Source: CBFDBT01 sp965603115 (GTDB lineage: Bacteria > Pseudomonadota > Alphaproteobacteria > Sphingomonadales > Kordiimonadaceae). Taken from it: a stretch of 8,913 nucleotides of DNA. Every line of letters begins with the position of its first letter. Position 1 is the first letter of the stretch. The stretch is from NCBI GenBank assembly GCA_965603115.1, contig CBFDBT010000112.1:1-8913 (forward strand), read 5' to 3'. The notes beneath the pieces are model-generated. The model made no database searches. It was not told the DNA's origin and saw nothing but the letters and a program-made list of their open reading frames with translations. The translations under genes were made by a program, and so were the position numbers. Shown piece after piece: positions 1 through 5,477 of this stretch.

Positions 1-1
1 G

Positions 2-712
2 GTTAATGAAAACATGGATGCCAAAATCTGGGGTTTAGAAGCTGAACTGCAATATGCTCCGACGGAAAACTGGCTCTTTAATGCCAGTGGTGCTTACCTG
101 AATACATCGGTTGGTGATAACTGGTCCATTGATCCACGCGATCCTGCTCAGGGTGATGCGGGATATGTTCTGGTTAAAGATGTAAGCAACGCATCAAACT
201 GTGCCATTAAGCTAAATGGTCTGCCAGTGCCTATTGCTACCATCCCAATGCCGGGTCAAGCTAATGGTGGCGCCTTTAGTGGCTGTGCAGAACTTGACGA
301 TGCGCTCTCAGGTTTTGGGTATGAGATTGTGGGCGGTCTGCCGGTTAGTCTAAAAGGCAACGAGCTACAGCAATCACCAAAATTCACTATGAACCTTGGT
401 GCACAATACACCCATTATATGGATGATGGTAGGCGTCTTGAGATGCGAGCTGACTACTACAGGCAGTCGTCTATGTATGGACGTATCTTTAATCGTCCTA
501 TCGACAAGATTGATGGTTGGGATGTTATCAATATGAAAGCGACTTTGAAGTCATCTGATGATACGTGGAACGTAAGCGCCTTCATTCAAAACCTTACCAA
601 CAACGACGCTATCACAGGTCACTATCTGACCGATGCAAGCTCTGGTAACTTTACCAATGTATTTGCTCTGGAGCCTCGCCGCTATGGTGTGACACTAGGA
701 TTTAACTTCTAA
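2..712 (+). CDS. TonB-dependent outer-membrane receptor, C-terminal part (5' truncated)
   Basis: This is the last 236 residues of a TonB-dependent receptor, a 22-stranded outer-membrane beta-barrel that imports a scarce ligand using TonB energy. The frame is open from base 2, so the Met at base 14 is internal and the plug and TonB box lie upstream of the window. Visible barrel features are alternating aromatic strands (GLEAELQYAPTENWLFNASG near the start), the penultimate-strand pattern WNVSAFIQNLTNN, and the ending EPRRYGVTLGFNF with the C-terminal Phe that the BAM machinery recognises. A Gly/Pro-rich stretch between visible residues 51 and 115 has two Cys (about 67 and 95) and is probably an extracellular loop, possibly disulfide-closed. 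The ligand cannot be told from this part. Its convergent neighbour is a PQQ alcohol dehydrogenase, so uptake of a substrate or cofactor for that enzyme is possible but is only inference. Confidence 0.93.
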   Translation, partial: VNENMDAKIWGLEAELQYAPTENWLFNASGAYLNTSVGDNWSIDPRDPAQGDAGYVLVKDVSNASNCAIKLNGLPVPIATIPMPGQANGGAFSGCAELDDALSGFGYEIVGGLPVSLKGNELQQSPKFTMNLGAQYTHYMDDGRRLEMRADYYRQSSMYGRIFNRPIDKIDGWDVINMKATLKSSDDTWNVSAFIQNLTNNDAITGHYLTDASSGNFTNVFALEPRRYGVTLGFNF

Positions 713-737
713 GGATTAGTAAACTTTAAGGCTATAG

Positions 738-768
738 GCGCTCCGGTCATTGATCGGGGCGCTTTTTT
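738..768 (+). terminator. Rho-independent terminator of the TonB receptor gene
   Basis: GCGCTCCG (738-745) pairs along its whole length with CGGGGCGC (755-762), with one G-U pair and a 9-nt loop, and is followed directly by six T (763-768). It starts 25 bp after the receptor stop codon, which is the classic position and form of an intrinsic terminator. Confidence 0.9.
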
Positions 769-813
769 ATGGTTGGTCATACGGACAAGAGAAACATAAT
801 GGTATTGATAAAG

Positions 814-940
814 CCGTTCGCCCTGAGTGGAAGCTGAGCAAAGACGAAGCTGAAATCGAAGGGGGGTAACGCTGCCGATCACACTTCGACGTCGACTTTG
901 ATGCGCAATAGCTTACTCAGTCTCTGCTCAGTATGAACGG
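814..940. repeat. REP-like doublet (imperfect inverted repeat, ~127 bp)
   Basis: The ends CCGTTCGCCCTGAG (814-827) and CTCAGTATGAACGG (927-940) are inverted copies matching at 11 of 14 positions. Further in, CTGAG (834-838) pairs with CTCAG (916-920), and TCGAAG (856-861) pairs with CTTCGA (884-889), leaving a loop of about 22 nt. The left unit also contains a direct repeat GAAGCTGA (830-837 and 846-853), and the right unit contains the palindrome TCGACGTCGA (886-895). The core CGTTCGCCCTGAG...TCGAAGGG resembles short palindromic elements that I recall as abundant in sphingomonads and some marine Alphaproteobacteria; that likeness is from memory. Two units facing each other form the REP-doublet (REPIN) pattern, and the position between convergent genes is typical. 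Confidence 0.65.
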
Positions 941-990
941 ATAGTGATAATTCCCTCTCTGGCAATGCCAATTAGATTGTTGGCCATATG

Positions 991-1022
991 AAAACAGGCA
1001 CCTCAGTTTCCTGAAGTGCCTG
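991..1022 (-). terminator. Rho-independent terminator of the PQQ dehydrogenase gene
   Basis: Read on the minus strand, CAGGCACTTCAG pairs with CTGAGGTGCCTG across a GAAA tetraloop, giving a 12-bp stem with one G-U pair (995-1022), followed by UUUUC (bases 994-990). The stem begins 25 bp after the dehydrogenase stop codon. The U run is short, but the long stem with a GNRA tetraloop makes termination likely. Confidence 0.8.
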
Positions 1023-1046
1023 CGCTATGTATTTTATGCTGTTTGC

Positions 1047-3221
1047 CTACTCTTTGGCGGCATTCGCTTTATCATCCAGCCTTCTTTCGCGAACAACGTG
1101 GGCTGTATCAACGGCGTATGCCCTGATAGCTTCAATATCCTCAGGGGATAAATATTTTGAAAAGCTGATCATGCCGTTTTCCTGCAGAGCACCATCATGC
1201 ACGATGGATTGCCAAAGGTCAGGCTCGTGGAGCGTAGCACTTACGCGCAAGTCAGGAAGCGATGCAGGAGAAACTAGGGAGATACCATGGCAGACAACAC
1301 AATTGTCATAATAAGCGTATTTTCCTTTTGTGAGTTGCTCGGCGCTACCAAAACGCGCTGGTGGTTCGGGTAGGGAAATGCTTGCGTCTTCATTTTTAGC
1401 AAGGCTTTTAGTGCCGCCGATAGCAAAAGTTAAAACGCGATTGGTTGCAGGCGCTCGCTTTGGCATACCAAAAGCTTGAGCAGCAAGAGGGAAAGCACCA
1501 CCCCAGCCAGCCATTACCGTTACATATTGCACACCGTCAACACTGTAAGTAACAGGTGGTGCTACAATGCCAGTACCAGCATCAAACGACCATAGCTTCT
1601 CGCCAGTGTCGGCCTTATAAGCAGCCAGCTCACCGTGGGCATTACCTTGAAACAAGAGATTACCAGCAGTTGTTAGCATGCCGCCGTTCCATGGAGTTCC
1701 GTGCTCTACGCGCCAAGCTTCTTTTTGGGTGATAGGGTCCCACGCGAGAATGCGGCCCTGCATAAGCCCTCTGACTACTTTAATAACAGCAGGATCTTGT
1801 GGTGTCGGTGTTTTGGAAAAATCAGTGCCTGTATTCCAAGCACCTTCTTTGTACTCCCAATCATTGATGGCCGCAAAATTGCCGCCTATGTCTTGGGCTG
1901 GAATATAAACCAGTCCAGTCATTGGGTTATAGGCCATAGGGTGCCAGTTGTGCGCCCCTAAAGTGCCAGGAAGGTGCATTGCAGGCATATATTTAACCTG
2001 TTCAGGGTCATAGTAGCGTGCGCCGGGTAGTTCTACAGGGCGCCCTGTTTTCATGTCCACATGACTAGCCCAAGTTAGTATGCTGTATTTTTCAGCGGAT
2101 AGTAGCTCGCCTGTTTCGCGGTCAATGACGTAAAAGAAGCCATTTTTAGGCGCTTGCATCAAAGCTTTTCGAGGTACCCCATCAATTTCTAAATCCGCTA
2201 AAATGATGTGTTGCGTGGCTGTATAGTCCCATGTGTCACCGGGCGTTGTTTGATAGTGCCAAACATATTTTCCCGTATCGGGCTTGAGGGCAACGATGGA
2301 CGAGAGAAAAAGATTGTCGCCGCCACCTGGGGATCTGACCTCTTGGTTCCAAGGACTTCCATTGCCAACACCTATATAAAGGAGGTCAAGCTCTGGATCG
2401 TAGGCCATAGAGTCCCACACGGTGCCGCCACCACCTCCGAAAGCCCACCACTCACCGTTCCATGTCTTGGCAATTTCCTCCTGCGTCTCATCTTCAAATC
2501 CATCAGCGGGATTGCCGGGAACGGTATAAAAACGCCAAGCCATATCTCCTGTTTCTGCGTCATAAGCAGAGACATAACCGCGCACGCCATATTCAGCGCC
2601 GCCGTGACCTATCAGTACTTTGCCTTTGACGATACGAGGAGCACCTGTGATGGTGCGTGAACTTTCATACGGGAAAGTCTGCGTCGACCAAATTTCTTTG
2701 CCAGAAGCAGCGTCGACTGCAATTAACCGACCATCTAGGGCGCCGAGATAAAGCTTGCCGTTCCAGGCAGCAAGGCCGCGATTAACAACGTCGCAGCAGG
2801 CATGGAAGCCTTTTTCTTTGGGAACTTTGGGGTCATAAGACCATAGCTCTTCGCCGGTTTTGGCATCGTAGGCAAAAATCATACTCCAGTTTGTTGTGGT
2901 GTACATGACGCCATCGATAACCAGCGGGCTGGCCTCTAATCCTCTAAATGTTGGCAGATCTACCGACCAGACGAGTCCGAGTTCCTCAATGTTTTGGTCT
3001 GAGATATTGACAAGGGGGCTAAAGCGTTGTTCGTCATATGTGCGAGCGTGACCCATCCAGTTCTCAGGCTCAGCATTGGCAGCGATGAGCCTCGCCGCAT
3101 CTATAGCTGCTGGGCTTGCCGATGTGTCTTGAGATTTTGGTTCGCTGCCGCAGCTTGATAAAAATATAGCAAAACTCATTGCTAATATGGTCATGGCTGT
3201 GCGGTTGCTATTCCTTGTCAT
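1047..3221 (-). CDS. PQQ-dependent quinohemoprotein alcohol dehydrogenase (lipoprotein signal, C-terminal cytochrome c)
   Basis: This 724-residue periplasmic enzyme should oxidise an alcohol with pyrroloquinoline quinone and pass electrons through its own haem c. The N-terminus (Arg3, Arg7, hydrophobic 9-20, then LSSC with Cys24) is a lipoprotein signal with Gly at +2, suggesting membrane anchoring. Residues ~50-600 form the eight-bladed PQQ propeller with repeated W-motif blades. The vicinal disulfide Cys142-Cys143 sits in FHACCDVVNRG. The active site TPGDTWDYTATQ has the catalytic Asp332, with Thr334 at the position where lanthanide enzymes carry Asp, so calcium is expected. The cytochrome domain has CVVCH (641-645) and probable axial Met684. 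Start: GAGGGG (3231-3236) lies 9 nt before ATG 3221; an in-frame ATG at 3302 has no such site and would bury the signal peptide. Length and layout fit type II quinohemoprotein alcohol dehydrogenases. The substrate is unknown; polyol, polymer or terpenoid alcohols are all possible. PQQ synthesis genes are absent here. Confidence 0.94.
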   Translation of the reverse strand: MTRNSNRTAMTILAMSFAIFLSSCGSEPKSQDTSASPAAIDAARLIAANAEPENWMGHARTYDEQRFSPLVNISDQNIEELGLVWSVDLPTFRGLEASPLVIDGVMYTTTNWSMIFAYDAKTGEELWSYDPKVPKEKGFHACCDVVNRGLAAWNGKLYLGALDGRLIAVDAASGKEIWSTQTFPYESSRTITGAPRIVKGKVLIGHGGAEYGVRGYVSAYDAETGDMAWRFYTVPGNPADGFEDETQEEIAKTWNGEWWAFGGGGGTVWDSMAYDPELDLLYIGVGNGSPWNQEVRSPGGGDNLFLSSIVALKPDTGKYVWHYQTTPGDTWDYTATQHIILADLEIDGVPRKALMQAPKNGFFYVIDRETGELLSAEKYSILTWASHVDMKTGRPVELPGARYYDPEQVKYMPAMHLPGTLGAHNWHPMAYNPMTGLVYIPAQDIGGNFAAINDWEYKEGAWNTGTDFSKTPTPQDPAVIKVVRGLMQGRILAWDPITQKEAWRVEHGTPWNGGMLTTAGNLLFQGNAHGELAAYKADTGEKLWSFDAGTGIVAPPVTYSVDGVQYVTVMAGWGGAFPLAAQAFGMPKRAPATNRVLTFAIGGTKSLAKNEDASISLPEPPARFGSAEQLTKGKYAYYDNCVVCHGISLVSPASLPDLRVSATLHEPDLWQSIVHDGALQENGMISFSKYLSPEDIEAIRAYAVDTAHVVRERRLDDKANAAKE

Positions 3222-3322
3222 TTTACTTGTCCCCTCGATTTTGCGCAAACAGCCAGAAATGTGTTTGGCCTTTAGCGCATTTCCCCAAAATGTACTCCCC
3301 ATACCTGATAGATGTATGATGA

Positions 3323-3334
3323 TGAAACAGTTTG
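3323..3334 (+). promoter_or_regulatory. Candidate operator, copy 1 (TGAAACAGTTTG)
   Basis: TGAAACAGTTTG is the exact reverse complement of CAAACTGTTTCA at 5246-5257 in the other divergent region. Read as TGAAAC-A-GTTTGA it is a 13-bp palindrome with one mismatch, the size and symmetry of a TetR-type site. The GAAAC/GTTTG arms resemble those I recall for the fatty-acid regulator PsrA, though the spacing differs. It lies about 100 bp upstream of the dehydrogenase start and about 220 bp upstream of the regulator. Confidence 0.5.
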
Positions 3335-3358
3335 ACCATGCTTATATACCATGTCAAA
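3331..3358. promoter_or_regulatory. Imperfect inverted repeat, possible regulator site
   Basis: TTTGACCATG (3331-3340) faces CATGTCAAA (3350-3358) across a 9-bp AT-rich centre; the arms match apart from one inserted base. It overlaps the 12-bp element at 3323-3334. The right arm read on the minus strand gives TTGACA, which looks like a -35 box but has no good -10 at the proper distance. Confidence 0.35.
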
Positions 3359-3555
3359 AGAATTTTTGATCGTGACCGCCTTGTCTTTGAATAAAATATT
3401 CAGAGAGGGTAAAGGTGCAAGTATGATATCACGCTGGCATATGCTTCAAAGCTTACCACTTCTGAAAATTAGTAAATTAAATGTGATAGCAAATGGTGGC
3501 TAATTTAGTTGTATTTTAATGCCTATGGTATAAACTTAATCACTATAAAGGGAAT

Positions 3556-4185
3556 ATGATGACAGAGGCAGAATTAGAAAAACAATATCCCATGCGGACC
3601 TCTCGCAGGAAGAAGACACGTGCTTCCATTATCATTGCCGCCGATAAGTTGTTTGGGCAATCGGGTTATAAAAATACAACAATGAATGCGATAGCTGCTG
3701 CCGCTAATGTTCATGTGACCACTGTATTTAATCATTTCCCTAATAAAACGGATTTGGTAGCGAAAATTGCAGGTGGCGCAGTGATTGGTCTAGAGAGAGC
3801 GATAGATGAGCACAAAGGCAAAACACCCTTTTTCGACTTTATTCGCGAAGTGACCAAAGTAGGTGCTGAGTTAGCACTTCAAAAAGCTGATGATGCCATT
3901 CAGTCTGACGTTGGTGTATTCCTTGGTGAAAGTCCGGATGTTATGGCTACTTGGATATTGTTTGAAGCCAAAAAGGCTAAAATGCTCAGCGAGTATATTG
4001 CTGAAGAGTATAACCTGGATATGAAGAGGGACCAGCGCCCGTCACTGGTTGCGAATATGATTGTCACTGGCACGGTTCAGGCTTTTCAGCAATGGTTGGA
4101 GCAGGAAGGCAAGACAGACTTAGTGGCCGACGCGCTATCAGTGATTGATTCTGTTGAAAAGATTTTAAACGAGGGTCTTGCGTAA
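3556..4185 (+). CDS. TetR-family transcriptional regulator
   Basis: This 209-residue protein has TetR size and layout. A basic N-terminal tail (RTSRRKKTR, 14-22) leads into the DNA-binding domain at about 22-70, where TTMNAIAAAANVHVTTVFNHF (41-61) is the helix-turn-helix ending in the family's hallmark YxHF-like VFNHFPNK. Residues ~75-209 are a helical ligand-binding and dimerisation domain with no nameable ligand signature. TetR proteins of this kind commonly sense acyl-CoAs or other pathway intermediates. Two Met codons are adjacent: AAGGGA at 3548-3553 is too close to ATG 3556 but is 5 nt from ATG 3559, so the latter may be the true start. The gene sits between the two divergent control regions and converges on the kinase gene with 19 bp between stops. 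By position it is the likely local repressor; the shared 12-bp element is its best candidate site. Confidence 0.9.
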   Translation: MMTEAELEKQYPMRTSRRKKTRASIIIAADKLFGQSGYKNTTMNAIAAAANVHVTTVFNHFPNKTDLVAKIAGGAVIGLERAIDEHKGKTPFFDFIREVTKVGAELALQKADDAIQSDVGVFLGESPDVMATWILFEAKKAKMLSEYIAEEYNLDMKRDQRPSLVANMIVTGTVQAFQQWLEQEGKTDLVADALSVIDSVEKILNEGLA

Positions 4186-4204
4186 GGTATTTTATCCACT
4201 CCCG

Positions 4205-5209
4205 TTATTTAACTACAGCCCAGCCCATATCAGCGAGGGGTTTGACCATTTCGCCTTTGGCTTTGGCCTCGTCGCTTGAAGCTGTGCCGATAAGCGCACG
4301 CTTTTTTATGCCTTGTAGAATACCAGCCAATCGAAAGTAGCAAAAGGCTAGATAGAAATTCCAATTATCGATACCATCGCGACCAGTACGTGCACAGTAA
4401 TCGGCGATATAATCCTCGTCGCTAGGAATGCCGAGGGCTTTACGATCAACACCCAAAAGGCTGCCGGGCATAGCCCAACCCATACATTGGTATGCCAGAT
4501 CAGCAAGCGGGTGACCAAGCGTGGATAATTCCCAATCAAGCACAGCAATCACTTTAGGCTCTGTGGGGTGGAACATGATATTATCCAGGCGATAATCTCC
4601 ATGTGCCAGTGTCACTGTACCATCATCGGCAGGGATATTTTCAGGCAGCCACTTGATGAGGGATTCCATCGAATCCAGAGTTTCAGTTTCAGAGGCTCTA
4701 TACTGCTTAATCCAGCGGTTAATCTGTCGTTCAATATAATTTCCCGGTGCACCATAGTCCTGCAATCCAACAGCGTCTATGTCCACACTATGCATGGCAG
4801 CCAGAACACGGTTCATTTCGTCGTAAATTGCTGTGCGTTCTGCATTTGTGGCAAGCTCAGGCAGAGAAGAGTCCCAAAAAATACGCCCTTCTAAATACTC
4901 CATGATATAAAACATAGAGCCGATGATGGAATCATCCTCACATAAGAGATAGGTTTTGGGAACCGGAACATCAGTATCTTGTAGCGCATTGATAACTTTA
5001 AATTCACGGTCAACAGCATGAGCCGATTTCAAAAGCTCCCCTGGAGGTTTGCGGCGCAGGACATATGTCCCGCTACTCGCGGTTATTTTAAAAGTAGGAT
5101 TGGATTGCCCGCCCTTAAATTTTTCAACGGTAAGGGGTCCTTTAAACTCTGGCATTGCAACGTTTAAATAGGCTTCGAGCTTTTCTATATCTATGTCTGC
5201 GGCACTCAC
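4205..5209 (-). CDS. APH-fold phosphotransferase, ACAD10/ACAD11 N-domain type (putative hydroxyacyl-CoA kinase)
   Basis: This 334-residue cytoplasmic protein has the aminoglycoside phosphotransferase / choline kinase fold. Visible parts are the nucleotide loop KFKGGQSNPTFKI (30-42), the pairing charges near YVLRRKPPG (49-57) and DREF (67-70), the hinge YIMEYLEG (101-108), the catalytic loop LAHGDYRLDNIMFHP (His203, Asp205, Asn210) and the metal-binding DWE at 225-227 in VLDWELSTLGHPLADLAY. That last motif and the N-terminal GGQSNPTF are characteristic of the subgroup fused to acyl-CoA dehydrogenase in vertebrate ACAD10/ACAD11 and related to LvaA, which phosphorylates 4-hydroxyvaleryl-CoA. A divergent acyl-CoA dehydrogenase gene supports that role, so resistance to aminoglycosides is unlikely. 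Start: GTG at 5209 has GAGGGGG (5216-5222) 6 nt upstream; a TTG at 5224 would lie ahead of this site. The exact substrate is not shown. Confidence 0.9.
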   Translation of the reverse strand: MSAADIDIEKLEAYLNVAMPEFKGPLTVEKFKGGQSNPTFKITASSGTYVLRRKPPGELLKSAHAVDREFKVINALQDTDVPVPKTYLLCEDDSIIGSMFYIMEYLEGRIFWDSSLPELATNAERTAIYDEMNRVLAAMHSVDIDAVGLQDYGAPGNYIERQINRWIKQYRASETETLDSMESLIKWLPENIPADDGTVTLAHGDYRLDNIMFHPTEPKVIAVLDWELSTLGHPLADLAYQCMGWAMPGSLLGVDRKALGIPSDEDYIADYCARTGRDGIDNWNFYLAFCYFRLAGILQGIKKRALIGTASSDEAKAKGEMVKPLADMGWAVVK

Positions 5210-5229
5210 TGTTAACCCCCTCAATTAAA

Positions 5230-5258
5230 CTTATAATATCACTTACAAACTGTTTCAA
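5230..5258 (-). promoter_or_regulatory. Sigma70 promoter of the kinase gene
   Basis: On the minus strand TTGAAA (5258-5253), a 17-bp spacer and TATAAG (5235-5230) match the -35 and -10 consensus at five of six positions each. Transcription would start near 5223, giving a very short leader of about 14 nt that begins at the ribosome-binding site GAGGGGG before the GTG start at 5209. Confidence 0.6.
5246..5257 (-). promoter_or_regulatory. Candidate operator, copy 2 (CAAACTGTTTCA on +)
   Basis: This 12-bp sequence is identical, in opposite orientation, to 3323-3334. Its palindromic core AAAC-T-GTTT covers most of the -35 box and the start of the spacer of the kinase promoter, where a bound TetR-type protein would block RNA polymerase. 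Confidence 0.5.
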
Positions 5259-5292
5259 AATCTTCTTCAGTCACCACTGAATAGTCTAGAGA

Positions 5293-5355
5293 CAATGGAA
5301 CGAGTTTTCATCTATTTCAATAGTAAACCACGTTATATGACATAAAGTTCCATTG
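5293..5355. repeat. 9-bp perfect inverted repeat spanning the divergent region
   Basis: CAATGGAAC (5293-5301) and GTTCCATTG (5347-5355) are exact inverted copies separated by 45 bp. Inside lies a small palindrome CTATT-TC-AATAG (5312-5323). The pair sits midway between the kinase and acyl-CoA dehydrogenase promoters and may be paired protein sites, but a chance match of this size in ~270 bp is not very rare. Confidence 0.3.
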
Positions 5356-5363
5356 AAAGAGCT

Positions 5364-5392
5364 TGTTTTGTCACGCTGCATCAATTTATATT
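5364..5392 (+). promoter_or_regulatory. Possible promoter of the acyl-CoA dehydrogenase operon
   Basis: TTGTTT (5364-5369), a 17-bp spacer and TATATT (5387-5392) form a plausible sigma70 promoter with a moderate -35 and a good -10. Transcription would start near 5399, about 79 nt before the ATG at 5478. Confidence 0.4.
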
Positions 5393-5417
5393 TAGACAAC
5401 ATCATTGCGGGATCTTT

Positions 5418-5427
5418 GGTCATGACC
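5418..5427. promoter_or_regulatory. Perfect palindrome GGTCATGACC, possible operator
   Basis: The 10-bp palindrome GGTCATGACC is flanked by CTTT on the left and (T)AAAG on the right, so the symmetry extends to about 19 bp with one extra base. It lies just downstream of the predicted start of transcription of the acyl-CoA dehydrogenase operon and 50 bp before its start codon. Confidence 0.35.
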
Positions 5428-5477
5428 TAAAGTGAGCCTTAAAAGAATTCCCTTACCTAATTATGGAGAAATACCAC

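Larger units (their letters stand above)
713..1046. other. Intergenic region between convergent genes
   Basis: No credible gene lies in these 334 bases; the longest ATG frames are a dozen or so codons without a ribosome-binding site. In order it holds the terminator of the receptor gene, an imperfect inverted repeat made of two REP-like units, and the terminator of the minus-strand dehydrogenase gene. Both flanking genes end here, so no promoter is expected and I see none. Confidence 0.7.
3222..3555. other. Divergent control region between the PQQ dehydrogenase and TetR genes
   Basis: These 334 AT-rich bases carry no credible gene. They contain a 12-bp element shared with the other divergent region (3323-3334), an overlapping inverted repeat (3331-3358) and a small palindrome TGAAT-N5-ATTCA (about 3388-3402). 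A possible TATAAG -10 box for the dehydrogenase lies at 3346-3341 on the minus strand with only a poor -35, implying a leader of about 110 nt. A TATAAA (3529-3534) before the regulator gene also lacks a convincing -35. Promoter calls here are weak; the repeats are clear. Confidence 0.5.

Noticed and set aside
2208..2660. 150-codon plus-strand open frame inside the PQQ dehydrogenase
   Set aside because: It is a shadow frame opposite the conserved propeller, with no ribosome-binding site and no recognisable domain.
1047..3221. Lanthanide-dependent XoxF-like methanol dehydrogenase
   Set aside because: Thr334 replaces the required second Asp, and the C-terminal cytochrome c domain is not found in XoxF.
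3222..3302. Upstream ATG at 3302 extending the PQQ dehydrogenase by 27 residues
   Set aside because: It lacks a ribosome-binding site and would bury the lipoprotein signal; ATG 3221 has GAGGGG at 9 nt.
3331..3358. TTGACA at 3357-3352 (minus) as the -35 of the dehydrogenase promoter
   Set aside because: No acceptable -10 sequence lies 15-19 bp downstream; the sequence is better explained as one arm of an inverted repeat.
3187..3369. 60-codon hydrophobic plus-strand frame across the dehydrogenase leader
   Set aside because: It is antisense to the signal peptide and promoter region, has no ribosome-binding site, and its hydrophobicity mirrors the opposite-strand signal sequence.
4205..5209. 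Aminoglycoside resistance by the APH-fold gene
   Set aside because: GGQSNPTF and DWELSTLGHPLADLAY belong to the ACAD10/11-like subgroup, and the neighbours are acyl-CoA enzymes.
5210..5224. TTG start at 5224 for the kinase gene
   Set aside because: It lies ahead of the strong GAGGGGG site at 5216-5222, which serves the GTG at 5209.
5463..5477. ATG at 5463 for the acyl-CoA dehydrogenase
   Set aside because: The GGAG site overlaps and follows this ATG and is well spaced for ATG 5478; homologues begin near PRDFTEEQ.
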